From Dyella japonica DSM 16301 (GTDB lineage Bacteria > Pseudomonadota > Gammaproteobacteria > Xanthomonadales > Rhodanobacteraceae), in assembly GCF_001010355.1 (NCBI RefSeq), contig NZ_JPLA01000001.1, positions 1-64,000 on the forward strand: DNA of 64,000 nt. The letters are read 5' to 3'. Positions 52,162 to 61,304 of the stretch are shown here, piece after piece. The notes beneath the pieces are model-generated. The model was not told where the DNA came from, ran no database searches, and saw only the letters and a list, made by a program, of their open reading frames with translations. Within the stretch, counting starts at the first letter, position 1, and the number at the start of each line of letters is the position of its first letter. The position numbers were made by a program, and so were the translations under genes.

Positions 52162-53127
52162 ATGACTCTCCATTTTCATGACAAGCCGCAGGGCGATGCC
52201 GCAGACTCCCTGGCGTCCAGCTTTACGGCCAGCTACACCGGTGTCATTGCATTCATCGCCGTAGTCACCGAAGGGAGCTTCGCGCGTGCAGCCGACCGCC
52301 TGGGAGTTTGCCGCTCCGCGATCAGCCGAAATGTCCAGAAGCTTGAGGACCAACTCGACGCGAGACTCTTTCTTCGTACGACACGAAGCACGTCGCTGAC
52401 GCGCGAGGGCGAGCTGTTCTATGCCAACTGTCATCCCGGGGTTCAGCGCATTACACAAGCCCTTGAGGACATGCGCGAGCTGCGCGCCGGGCCGCCGCGA
52501 GGACACCTGCGCATCAACGCTTCCACGGGGTTTGGCCGCCAGATCGTGGCGCCGCTGCTCGCGGGTTTTTGTGAGTGCTACCCAGAGATATCGCTGGATT
52601 TGCAGCTGGACGACCGACCTGCCGGCTTCACCGCGGATCGCGTTGATATCGCGATCAGAGACGGCCGGCCCGAGGACAGCGAGGTTGTCGCAAAGCGCCT
52701 TGTTCCCATGCAATTGCTAGTGTGTGCATCCCCGGCATACATCCAGCGATACGGCACGCCCAAGAACGTGGACGATCTGGCAAACCACATCTGCATCAAC
52801 TTTCGAAATTCGTCGGGACGGGTTACCGACTGGGAATTCAACGTCGATGGCCAGCGGCGCAGGGTTTCACCGCCGTCAATCTGTACGTTCAACGATATGG
52901 GCTTGGTGCACCAGGGAGTCCGCGATGGCTTCGGCATCGCGCAACTTGCGGGCTTTCAAGTAGCCAGTGATCTGCGCAACGGTCAGCTCGTGACATGCCT
53001 TGAGTCAAGCGCGCCTGAAGATCGCGGGCACTACTTGTGCTATCAGAGCAGGCTACATCTGCCAGCTCGCATCCGGGTATTCATTGACTATGTCACCGAG
53101 GCAGTGCGCGCGCTGGACCTCAAGTAG
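52162..53127 (+). CDS. LysR-family transcriptional regulator
   Basis: ATG 52162 is chosen (321 residues); the frame extends to 52129. The N-terminal helix-turn-helix is clear (about 27-85: AFIAVVTEGSFARAADRLGVCRSAISRNVQKLEDQLDARLFLRTTRSTSLT), followed by the periplasmic-binding-like effector domain (about 115-315, GHLRINASTGFGRQIVAPLLAGF, DRVDIAIRDGRPEDS). No divergent target gene is adjacent, so effector and regulon are unknown. A strong hairpin lies after the stop. Confidence 0.92.
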   Translation: MTLHFHDKPQGDAADSLASSFTASYTGVIAFIAVVTEGSFARAADRLGVCRSAISRNVQKLEDQLDARLFLRTTRSTSLTREGELFYANCHPGVQRITQALEDMRELRAGPPRGHLRINASTGFGRQIVAPLLAGFCECYPEISLDLQLDDRPAGFTADRVDIAIRDGRPEDSEVVAKRLVPMQLLVCASPAYIQRYGTPKNVDDLANHICINFRNSSGRVTDWEFNVDGQRRRVSPPSICTFNDMGLVHQGVRDGFGIAQLAGFQVASDLRNGQLVTCLESSAPEDRGHYLCYQSRLHLPARIRVFIDYVTEAVRALDLK

Positions 53128-53248
53128 GCCGCCCGCACCTACAACACCCTCCCTCGGAACGCGGGTGCGGATGACGGCTGCCGAGAGTAAGGAACTCGCC
53201 AGCCCCGAACCCGCCCAAACAGAGACGCAACCGATCGACCTGGTGGCA

Positions 53249-53278
53249 CGCACCCCTGATCAGGCGATCAGGGGTGCG
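53249..53278. terminator. Terminator hairpin between LysR and the convergent small gene
   Basis: CGCACCCCTGATC (53249-53261) and GATCAGGGGTGCG (53266-53278) form a perfect 13-base stem with loop AGGC. There is no U-tract on either side. Confidence 0.7.
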
Positions 53279-53371
53279 ATGTCTTCGAACTTGCGAGCAA
53301 TCCTGCCGATCTTGATGCTCCGCTGTGCCTTCAGATAGAAGGTCGGTCATCAGGTCGGGACACGACAAACT

Positions 53372-53701
53372 TCAAGCTCTGGCGCCGTCAAGAATGGTTC
53401 GAAGAAACGCGATCACCACTTCTGCGCGACCCGAGGCCACCAATTGCTCTGCAGTGAATTGACCCAGTTCTTCGATTGGCGTGTTGCGATACCACTCCAT
53501 CACGGCAGCCGGACTCGACTCTACCTCGGCAGCTACCCGCAACACAGCAAAGGTCACGGGTATCAGTTGGAAAAATGCGCTGTAGCCGAGATCGCCGGCG
53601 GGCGAAATCAGTTGACCCGAAGGATTTATCGCATACGCCGCCATAACCAGCGATCGAAGCGAGGGCTCGGCGAGCGATGAATTCAAAGGCACTCCGGTCA
53701 T
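53372..53701 (-). CDS. Small protein with ParS/MbcA-like (toxin-binding antitoxin) C-terminal pattern
   Basis: The 109-residue gene has an excellent GGAGGAGG 9 bases before ATG 53701. The C-terminal part (about 70-105: VMEWYRNTPIEELGQFTAEQLVASGRAEVVIAFLRTIL) resembles the MbcA/ParS/Xre toxin-binding domain, in which a W-x-x-x-P-x-x-x-L-x-G-x-T-P-x-x-L-x-x-x-G-R pattern binds RES toxins. No RES-type toxin gene is visible next to it, and no helix-turn-helix is obvious in the N-terminus. The family assignment is tentative. Confidence 0.55.
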   Translation of the reverse strand: MTGVPLNSSLAEPSLRSLVMAAYAINPSGQLISPAGDLGYSAFFQLIPVTFAVLRVAAEVESSPAAVMEWYRNTPIEELGQFTAEQLVASGRAEVVIAFLRTILDGARA

Positions 53702-54210
53702 GGCAACAAGCCTCCTCCAGCAAGGGTATTCGGATGGGTTCGGCCCTCAGCGGCCGCGAGCCAAGATCTATAGCTGATGGAAGGCGTCTGAAGACTCGCC
53801 TTCAGAGCATCAACAAGGCAGACGCCCCCGGATGCAATCGCGCGAAGTGATCTTCCTGCGCGTCATCACCGTGATCATGCCGATGTTTACGGCAGGCGTT
53901 CCATTGAAGACTCCAACCGTCATGGCAACGAAGGTGGGCTCTTGCCCAGGGCACAGCGTAGTTTTTCCAACTACCCGACGGTAGACCTGCTTAGGCGTTC
54001 GCAGTGTTGTTACGCGCGCACCAATAGCCAGCCGGACCGAGGTGTTCGTCCAAACAACCGCGTCGATCTCGGACAGCTCACGTTGGTTCTCGAATGGGAA
54101 CACAGCATTACCTTGAGAAGACCTACCGTTTGCGGACGGCCTGGCTCAGCATGACAGTCAATTGCGCGATGAGCTCAATGAACTGTCAGCCATGATTCGG
54201 AAAGAGGCTT
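53702..54210. other. Intergenic region without a supportable gene
   Basis: This 509-base stretch has only a 97-codon minus-strand ORF (53810-54103) with no recognisable motif and no Shine-Dalgarno of note. Nothing else was found. Confidence 0.5.
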
Positions 54211-54912
54211 ATGGAATTCAATTCAAATCGCGGTCGCGCACCGAACCATGGGCCTTTCATGGGGCCAAGGTTCCCCACGCGCATGCTCGCCAACGTCGCC
54301 ATCCCGGATACACCCCTGGTATCTCGGGCTATCGAGTACGTTAGTGACCGGTCCGAACCCTACCTGTTCAATCACGTCATGCGTTCGTGGCTTTTTGCCG
54401 CCACCATTGCAGAGGTGCAAGGGGTGCCATACGACGCGGAGATCCTGGCGGTATCGGCACTCTTGCATGATCTTGGCCTGGTGGAAGCATTCAGCGGTCC
54501 TCTCCGATTCGAAGTCGAGGGCGCGAACGCCGCCCGCGCCTTTGCGCGAAAGGAAGGCCTGGACGAGCGACGCACCCAGGTGATCTGGGACAGTGTCGCG
54601 CTCAACTCCACGCCATCGATCGGGCTCCACAAAGAGGCAGAGGTCGCTCTTTGCACGATGGGCATCGGTGTCGACTGGGGTGGCGGCTGGTGCTATGACT
54701 TCATCGACGACATCAGGATGAAGTCGATCCTCGAAGCTTTTCCACGCCTAAGGATGAAAGAACGATTTACGCGGACCATCTGCGGAATCGTCGAGTGCCG
54801 ACCCGAGACGACCTATGACAATTTCGCCCGCGATTTTGGCCTGCGTTTTGTCCCCGGCTACCACCCGCCCTCACTCGTGGACTCCCTGCTCAACTCTCCG
54901 TTCGAGGAGTAG
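54211..54912 (+). CDS. HD-domain hydrolase-like protein (cyanamide hydratase type)
   Basis: ATG 54211 has AGAGG upstream; 233 residues. The HD metal site is seen as the first His in YLFNHVMRSWLFA and the HD pair in SALLHDLGL, with a distal Asp region around VIWDSVALN. The spacing (RSWLFA then AVSALLHDLGL) resembles the cyanamide hydratase-like HD group, which hydrate small nitrile-like molecules, although many members have other or unknown substrates. It is free-standing, with no operon partner. Confidence 0.8.
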   Translation: MEFNSNRGRAPNHGPFMGPRFPTRMLANVAIPDTPLVSRAIEYVSDRSEPYLFNHVMRSWLFAATIAEVQGVPYDAEILAVSALLHDLGLVEAFSGPLRFEVEGANAARAFARKEGLDERRTQVIWDSVALNSTPSIGLHKEAEVALCTMGIGVDWGGGWCYDFIDDIRMKSILEAFPRLRMKERFTRTICGIVECRPETTYDNFARDFGLRFVPGYHPPSLVDSLLNSPFEE

Positions 54913-55189
54913 AGCGCCCCTGCCCTGCGACGTGAGCCCGAAGGCCATTGACGCGCGCAAGGTGGCGCCGATGGTTGGTAGGCATTTCCGGGCAGTCGTT
55001 CGGTGATTGATGCGCCTTAGGCAACACCGTCATCACCCCGGTATGGCTAGCACGGCCCGCGGACTGAACCTACGCTTCGATCTACACGCGCAGCTGTTCT
55101 TCTTTTGACGTCCGTTTCCACGCCGGACTCCTGAAGCAGTTGCTCCAGCAAATCATGCACTGCTTGTCTGTCCTCACTGGAGCGCTCAG

Positions 55190-55432
55190 ATGTTCTTCAA
55201 AACCGCATTCTTCGTAAAAAACATACCTGACTGGGAGAGGGCCATCCGGATCAGCCTCGCGATTACCTTCGCGATTGGAAGTGCTGCACTTCTCCCCTCA
55301 CCCTGGGATTGGATCGGCGCCTTGACTTGCATTGGCTTCGGCATAACGGGTGTCGTGGGCTTCTGCCCAGCATGCGCGCTGGCTGGCCGGCGTCTCGCTC
55401 GGAGCCATAAGCGATTCGATGCTCGATGGTGA
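55190..55432 (+). CDS. DUF2892 (YgaP-like) small inner-membrane protein
   Basis: 80 residues, with GGAG upstream. The sequence NIPDWERAIRISLAI, two short hydrophobic helices and the end motif FCPACALAG with two Cys match the DUF2892 family, the membrane part of YgaP-type rhodanese proteins. The rhodanese domain is absent. The function of the stand-alone form is not established; a link to sulfur or redox stress is conjecture. Confidence 0.85.
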   Translation: MFFKTAFFVKNIPDWERAIRISLAITFAIGSAALLPSPWDWIGALTCIGFGITGVVGFCPACALAGRRLARSHKRFDARW

Positions 55433-55579
55433 CAGGCGACCGCGTCGCAGACGGCCTCGTGCCACTGCTCAGGCACTCGATCGTAGAGACAGGCTTGCTC
55501 AGCAGGCAATCAAAGCAGAACAAGGTCAACGAACGTAAACCGGGGCGTTAAATCGTCCGCAATCATCACGGTGTAAATC

Positions 55580-56605
55580 ATGAATCAGTTCAACAAAGTC
55601 ATCTGGGGCATGTCGCTTGTGGCCGCCTCCCTCGGGTCCGCCATGGCGTCCGACATTCCCCTTGAGCCGGCCACACAAAAATTCATCGACGGCCTGGCAT
55701 CTGCAGGTGGACCACCGCTCTACACATTGACGCCTGAAGCGGCTCGCAAAGTCCTCGCCGGCGCGCAGGCATCCGTCCCCGTCAGCATGCCTGCCGCCGA
55801 TGTGGTCCATCGCACGATTGCCGTAGGTCCCAAGGGTCGCACCAACATCGTGGTGGTCCGTCCGCAGGGCGCCAAGGGTGTATTGCCCGGCGTGCTCTAT
55901 TTCCACGGCGGCGGCTGGGTTCTTGGCGACTTCAACACGCACGAGCGCCTGGTTCGTGAACTGGCCGTTGGCACTGGGGCAACCTTCGTTTTTGTGGAAT
56001 ATGACCGCTCACCGGAAGTGCACTACCCGGTTGCGATCGAAGAAGACTACGCCGCGCTCAAGTACGTCGCCGAACATGCGGGCGAATTCGACATTGATCC
56101 GTCGCGCCTCGCCATCGCCGGCGAAAGCGTAGGCGGCAATGCTGTTGCCGCCGTGGCGCTGCTCGCCAAGGAAAGAAAGGGACCCGCTCTGCGTGCACAG
56201 GCCATGTTCTATCCGGTGACCGATGCGAGCATGTCGACCGCATCGTATAGCCAGTTTGCCGAAGGTCCGTGGCTGACGGCCAAGGCGATGAAGTGGTTCT
56301 GGGATGCGTATCTACCCGACGTCGCGCTCAGGAGAGATATTCACGCCTCGCCTATCAATGCGTCCAAGGAACAGTTGAGCGGATTGCCGACCGCGCTGCT
56401 CCTGACGGACGAAAACGACGTGCTTCGTGATGAAGGTGAAGCCTATGCACGCCACTTGTCAGACGCTGGCGTGCGTGTGACAAGTGTCCGCTACAACGGC
56501 ACAATTCATGACTTCATGCTGCTAAACCCGATCGCGAACACACCTGCATCGCGGGCAGCGATCCAACAAGGCGTGGACTTCCTCAAGCAAAACCTGAGCA
56601 AGTAG
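55580..56605 (+). CDS. Secreted alpha/beta hydrolase, HSL-type (family IV) esterase
   Basis: 341 residues with a Sec signal peptide (about 1-24, AMAS-D). Family IV hallmarks: oxyanion motif FHGGGWVLGD (about residues 110-120), nucleophile Ser in AGESVGGNA, Asp in LLTDENDVLRDEG and His in NGTIHDFML. Such enzymes hydrolyse short-chain esters; export suggests a role on extracellular acetylated or phenolic esters, which I cannot specify. A perfect-stem hairpin follows the stop. Confidence 0.9.
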   Translation: MNQFNKVIWGMSLVAASLGSAMASDIPLEPATQKFIDGLASAGGPPLYTLTPEAARKVLAGAQASVPVSMPAADVVHRTIAVGPKGRTNIVVVRPQGAKGVLPGVLYFHGGGWVLGDFNTHERLVRELAVGTGATFVFVEYDRSPEVHYPVAIEEDYAALKYVAEHAGEFDIDPSRLAIAGESVGGNAVAAVALLAKERKGPALRAQAMFYPVTDASMSTASYSQFAEGPWLTAKAMKWFWDAYLPDVALRRDIHASPINASKEQLSGLPTALLLTDENDVLRDEGEAYARHLSDAGVRVTSVRYNGTIHDFMLLNPIANTPASRAAIQQGVDFLKQNLSK

Positions 56606-56622
56606 TACACCGGTTAAGTGGT

Positions 56623-56660
56623 CGATGCGTGCCACACGAGTGTTGGGGTGGCACGCATCG
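56623..56660 (+). terminator. Terminator hairpin after the esterase gene
   Basis: CGATGCGTGCCAC (56623-56635) and GTGGCACGCATCG (56648-56660) form a perfect 13-base stem with a 12-base loop. The rest of the 370-base gap to the next gene shows no other feature. Confidence 0.65.
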
Positions 56661-56974
56661 AGGATTGTCTTCGGGGATTGCCCGCTCATGGTCGAGACCT
56701 GAGGTGGGGGGAGCGGCAGGCGTCATGCCCTGGATGCCCTGCGATGAGTCGATCCATTCGTGAAGTGACAACGAAGGTACAGACCCTGCGGGCGATTGTC
56801 GGCCCATGCATCCCGCAACGCCCCTTCAAAGAGGTCTGCACGTCATTTCCACCCTGGTCCCGGCCCTAGACACCACCAACACCCCTGCGGGTGGGACAAT
56901 GTCCCGCAGAAATTCGGATCGAAATACAAGGGGAAGCACGAAGGGCAGATCCAACTCTCCAGATAGTGGCTGCT

Positions 56975-58447
56975 ATGAATCCCACCGACCGCGGAATGCT
57001 GTTTGGCTTTGGAGTCTTGCTTCTGGACTTCCTGGCGTGGCGCTTCCTGAAGCTCAGCCAGGAGTGGGCCCGTTTTGGGATACGACTGGGTCTGTTCTTG
57101 CTGCTCAGCTATGTTCTGTGGACCGCACGACTGAGTCCATTTCAGGTCGCTCCCTGGCCAGACCGAACCCTACGGCATCTCCTGGCACAAGCGGTCGAAT
57201 TCCTCTGGTGGCTGCAACTGGCACAGATTTCGGCCGCCGTGCTTGGAAAAATCGTTCTTCCATCCGCACTGCAACGTGAGCGGTTGTTCCAGGACATACT
57301 GCGGGCAATCGTCTTCGTTGCCGCAGCAGTCGCTGCCGTGGCCTATGTTCTTGAGCTTCCGGTGGGCGGGCTGCTCGCCACCTCGGGCGCCATGGCCATC
57401 ATCGTCGGCCTCGCCGTCCAGAGCACCTTGAGTGACGTATTTTCCGGCGTCGTGCTCAATGCGACCCAGCCGTTTCAAGTGGGCGACTCGGTAACCATCG
57501 GCGACACCCAGGGAAGTGTGATCGAAAGGACCTGGCGAGCCACCACGTTACTGAACAGTCGCGGCAATTACGTGCTGGTGCCAAACAGCGTGGCTGCCAA
57601 AGCCAATATCGTCAACTTGAGTCGCCCGCCTCAGATTCACGGCGTCACCGTGCGAATTCGTCTGTCGCCTGCCATTCGGCCTGCACTGGTGATTTCCGCC
57701 CTGGAAGACGCCATCAGCAGCACGACTGACGTCCTGGCTCATCCCGCACCCGTGGTCTCTGCGCTCGGGATACACAGAAAATTCACCGAATACGAAATCC
57801 TGGTCTACGTGGCGTCTGCCAACAAGAAGACGGGTGCGCAGAATCAGGTCATCGATCAGGTCCATCGGCATTTGAACGCCCATGGCATCTGCCTCGGGCA
57901 AGAACAGCAAGACGATGAGTTCACCGGCAACCCGGAGAGACTTCTACGCAATATCGAGATGTTCAAGTCGCTGAGCGCGGCACAGATCGAACAGTTGGCT
58001 GTTGCCTCTGTAAGGCAGGCGTTTTCCGCAGGAGAAATGATCTACGACGTCAGCGCTGATTGCCCGGATGACCAAAGAGCGCTCTGCATCGTGGCATCCG
58101 GAGTCGCCGTCCTGCTGGCGCCACGTGAGCAGGGCAACATCGAGCTGCGAAGATTGGCGCCGGGTGATGCCGTTGGCCGGTCCAGCATTCTTACGGGCGT
58201 TAGCTCCGGCATCAGGCTTCAGGCGCTGAGCGCGGTTTCGGTCATTCGGCTCAACAAGAACGCGGTCACTCCGCTGCTTCAAGAGTTTCCAGAGCTCGCC
58301 AAATCCATGCTCACCGACCTGCTCGCGTTTCAGGCGCAGGAGGCAAAACTGCTGAGGGAAAGCACCCATCAGGCAACCGAGAAGGAAGGGATATTCCAGA
58401 AGCTGATGGATGGCTTGCGGCGGCTGCATGGCGTCGCGCGCAAATAG
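56975..58447 (+). CDS. MscS-family mechanosensitive channel with C-terminal cyclic-nucleotide-binding domain
   Basis: ATG 56975 gives 490 residues. Four N-terminal hydrophobic helices lead to the MscS pore and beta domain: GLLATSGAMAIIVGLAVQSTLSDVFSGVVL (pore helix with small residues), then QPFQVGDSVTIGDTQGSVIERTWRATTLLNSRGNYVLVPNS. After the cytoplasmic alpha/beta part, residues about 325-450 form a cNMP-binding domain (IEMFKSLSAAQIEQLA, AGEMIYDVSADCPDDQ, LAPGDAVGRSSILTG). It belongs to the bCNG group, in which the ligand-binding domain modulates or replaces mechanical gating. Whether it binds cAMP or cGMP is unknown. It is monocistronic. Confidence 0.9.
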   Translation: MNPTDRGMLFGFGVLLLDFLAWRFLKLSQEWARFGIRLGLFLLLSYVLWTARLSPFQVAPWPDRTLRHLLAQAVEFLWWLQLAQISAAVLGKIVLPSALQRERLFQDILRAIVFVAAAVAAVAYVLELPVGGLLATSGAMAIIVGLAVQSTLSDVFSGVVLNATQPFQVGDSVTIGDTQGSVIERTWRATTLLNSRGNYVLVPNSVAAKANIVNLSRPPQIHGVTVRIRLSPAIRPALVISALEDAISSTTDVLAHPAPVVSALGIHRKFTEYEILVYVASANKKTGAQNQVIDQVHRHLNAHGICLGQEQQDDEFTGNPERLLRNIEMFKSLSAAQIEQLAVASVRQAFSAGEMIYDVSADCPDDQRALCIVASGVAVLLAPREQGNIELRRLAPGDAVGRSSILTGVSSGIRLQALSAVSVIRLNKNAVTPLLQEFPELAKSMLTDLLAFQAQEAKLLRESTHQATEKEGIFQKLMDGLRRLHGVARK

Positions 58448-58536
58448 CAGGCGATGTATCCACGTGAGGTCGCTGGTTGAGTCCCGTGGGTTACCCGTCC
58501 AGGTCGCAATGCCGGTCGCTTCGCTGGCTGCAACGC

Positions 58537-59304
58537 TTACAACGCCTGATCACTGCCCAGACGGAAGGCAATGGAGGCATCCGTCGCGATCGGTCGTGGG
58601 GAATCCATGGGCGTTTCAAAGTGTCCACCGAGCCGATTTCCGGAAGGGTCTTCCAACGTGCCTCGAATGACGAGTCGATAGCCACCCGGACGCCACGCCG
58701 AGTCTGGCGTGAACGCCCAGGTCGTTTCGCCTTTGCGCAATTCCGCCCTGCCTTCGACAAGTCGATCGCCGGCCCCGACCACGACCAGGTAATCAACATC
58801 GCGACCGTCGATCGGAGCATCGAGGGTGACGACGAGAGGCTGTCGTGAACCGGGAGTCACCTGCGATAGCCGCCACGCGGACGCGACCGGGCCGTTCGCG
58901 TCCACGGGGCCTACATGCCAATGCTGGATAGGTCGTCCGTCGAAAGTGAGGACCATGTCATCGCCCTCGCTCAGGATAGGGCCCCATTGTTCGCGCGCAA
59001 CCAGACCAGTCTTCACGCGCCCAGGATGCAACAGGAGGGTCAGGATCTTTCCGTCGGGTGACCACAATTCCTGCGGCAGGAACGGTTCCCGCACCGATCG
59101 TCCATCGGCATGCACCAAGGCGATACGCGACAGCACTTCACCTTCGATCGGCGCCTCGAAAACAACCGACAGGCGCAGAAGATTGGCCGGAACCTCGGCG
59201 CCCGAGGGCTGGACGAGAACGACCTGCGGTGCTGGCTGCCCGGCCCTTGCGACCTGCCATGCCGCCGCAAGGGCCAGGGCCGAGAGCCATGGTCGCCAGC
59301 GCAT
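58537..59304 (-). CDS. Secreted hypothetical protein with two Ig-like beta domains
   Basis: ATG 59304 (255 residues) gives a clean Sec signal peptide (about 1-22, ARA-G). The mature part holds two similar beta-rich repeats: SGAEVPANLLRLSVVFEAPIEGEVLSRIALV and later QPLVVTLDAPIDGRDVDYLVVV, typical of SbsA/CopC-like Ig folds that begin with a P-x-x-G-A-x-V-P pattern. No catalytic motif is seen. Only 4 bases separate it from the upstream propeller gene, so the two are an operon and probably work together in the periplasm. Confidence 0.75.
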   Translation of the reverse strand: MRWRPWLSALALAAAWQVARAGQPAPQVVLVQPSGAEVPANLLRLSVVFEAPIEGEVLSRIALVHADGRSVREPFLPQELWSPDGKILTLLLHPGRVKTGLVAREQWGPILSEGDDMVLTFDGRPIQHWHVGPVDANGPVASAWRLSQVTPGSRQPLVVTLDAPIDGRDVDYLVVVGAGDRLVEGRAELRKGETTWAFTPDSAWRPGGYRLVIRGTLEDPSGNRLGGHFETPMDSPRPIATDASIAFRLGSDQAL

Positions 59305-59308
59305 GGCG

Positions 59309-60526
59309 TTAGTCCGAAGCCTTGATGAACTCAGGCAGCCCTTCATCCTTCAGCAGCATGTTGACGTACTGCTGCTGGGGCTTTTTGCCTTTGAAGCTGA
59401 AATCGGGAAACGTGTACTCGGAGATGTGGTCTGTCAATCGGAAGCTCAGGTCTTTGCCCATGGAGACCAGCTGCAGGGCATCGCGCTGGAGGTCACGACG
59501 AACGACCACGAACGACTTGTCGTCGAGATTGTCCAGGCGCATCACGCCAGCCAACGGGGCCTCCCCCACATTGAGCCCGGTGATCTGTCCGTACGGAACC
59601 TGCTTCTCAATGCCGGGGCGAGCGAGCGCTGCGTCCAGCTCGGACACTGGAATGACGTCGGCTATGCGGTTGTAGTTGACAAGCATGAGGAAGTCCTTGG
59701 CCTTCCCCTGCCCGGCACTCGTGAACGAGACCATATCGGCGGGTGTATTGCCGTAACCGAGTTCGGCCACCGTCTTGCCGCGCACGTGGGCGCCATCCTT
59801 CAGATCATCCAGCGGGATGATCACCAGTGGCGTGCACGTGTAGGCGGCAACGAGGTAGGGCTTCCCGCCAAGGTTCGCGAAACTCATCGCACGGATCGGC
59901 GCCCGCGTCTCGAGCTGATCGTGCCCGCCATGGAAAATCTCCAGCGATGTGATCGTCTGTTTGGCGTCGAACGGGTAATGGATCCGTCGCAACGTCGAGG
60001 CGAACTCCTGGTTCGACAGTCCTGCGACGAAAAGCTCTCCGTCATGCCACTTCATGTCGGTGACGGTATAGCTACGCTCAGGACTCTGCTTCCAGAATTT
60101 CTCGCTCGCCGTAGGGGCTTCGCGTAGCGCTATCGAGGTTGAATGCGCAGCCTTCAGGTCGACCTTGTGCGCCTTTTTGTCGCTAGTCACGAGAAACAGC
60201 GCCGGCGCCTTATCCGGACCGTAACTGATCGCGACGTAGACTTGGGCCGTTGTGGGACGAACCACCATGTCCTCGACGGTGACCTTTGCGCCGCCAACCT
60301 GCGGCGATAGCAGCGCCTCCAGGTCGAGGACATTGAACGTCGTCCCGACGGGCTGCGGCGACGCCGGCGCCAGCTCGATCGCATGAACCTCCGCGGCTTT
60401 CCAGTCGGCAACGAAGAGGATGTTGTCGGGCCCAGCCGCGAGTCTTGAGATCGACTTGACGTCTGCGGCGAATGCATGGACGGACAAGCCCAACATGCAG
60501 GCCATGGCAATAATTGAGCGACGCAT
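59309..60526 (-). CDS. Secreted beta-propeller-like hypothetical protein
   Basis: ATG 60526 with GAGGGGG upstream gives 405 residues and a signal peptide (about 1-20, AFA-A). Repeated ISRLAAGPDNILFVADW, VEDMVVRPTTAQVYVAISYG, VTDMKWHDGELFVAGLSN and IRAMSFANLGGKPYLVAAYTCTPL segments indicate a multi-bladed propeller of NHL/WD-like type. No enzyme motif is recognised. Its partner gene follows after 4 bases. Function unknown; a periplasmic binding or assembly role is a guess. Confidence 0.75.
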   Translation of the reverse strand: MRRSIIAMACMLGLSVHAFAADVKSISRLAAGPDNILFVADWKAAEVHAIELAPASPQPVGTTFNVLDLEALLSPQVGGAKVTVEDMVVRPTTAQVYVAISYGPDKAPALFLVTSDKKAHKVDLKAAHSTSIALREAPTASEKFWKQSPERSYTVTDMKWHDGELFVAGLSNQEFASTLRRIHYPFDAKQTITSLEIFHGGHDQLETRAPIRAMSFANLGGKPYLVAAYTCTPLVIIPLDDLKDGAHVRGKTVAELGYGNTPADMVSFTSAGQGKAKDFLMLVNYNRIADVIPVSELDAALARPGIEKQVPYGQITGLNVGEAPLAGVMRLDNLDDKSFVVVRRDLQRDALQLVSMGKDLSFRLTDHISEYTFPDFSFKGKKPQQQYVNMLLKDEGLPEFIKASD

Positions 60527-61304
60527 AAAAACCCCCTCGACGCGACTGTGGAATGAAATTCCGGGTGAACCGAAGTCATCGCCCGTCTTGGCTTGCAAGC
60601 TCTGCAAGAGGTGGTCGGACAACTTGGTATCTTGCGCCGATGCTATGCAATCTCCAACGTTCGCCGCCAGGCGTGCTCAAGGAAACTCACTATTGATCAA
60701 CTTGCACCAATGGCATTTCACGCGCCAGTAACGTACTGGTGTGGGGCGAGGCAATGGAAGAACCGGATCACCCGAAATTCATGCAGACGGCGAGCCTGCC
60801 GGTACATGAAAATGCCCAGCCACGATAGGCGATGTCTCTACGAGCCGAGTTGGCAACCGCGCCACGGACCTAAACATCATCAGTATTCACGTTGCCATCG
60901 TGCCATGCCGCCGCACCGCACGGCATGAACTTCCTCCACAGCCTAATCACTCCACCGTCGCGACATCTAAGACGCATGCAGCCAACTCGCAAGGACGCTC
61001 CTTCCGAAGTTCCTACACGATTGGCCGTGTGTATGCTCCGATAACAAGGGCGAAAATTTCGGACATTTCCGATTGTCTGACGTCAGCCGAGGCGTCGATA
61101 CTGATGACCAGTTATCAGCGTGTTCCTAGGAAACGTCTGCACGTCTCGCCCTTCGCGAGCAAAGACTCAAGTTGAAGTCTTCATTGCACTCGTGAGCCTT
61201 TGATTGCTCGTCAGAGGCACTGGTGCAGGCCATCCTCAAACGTTCTCCTCTTCAAACCTTTTGTAATCGAAGCGGCATCACTTTCTGTTCGCGAGGTTCG
61301 TGCG
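60527..61304. other. 778-base intergenic region before the O-antigen transporter genes
   Basis: It separates the minus-strand propeller gene from wzm and must hold both promoters. The ORFs here are short with no motif. I see no JUMPstart/ops element, tRNA or transposon end. Confidence 0.5.

Noticed and set aside
53810-54103. 97-codon minus-strand ORF
   Set aside because: No convincing ribosome binding site and no motif; could be a decayed gene but cannot be supported.
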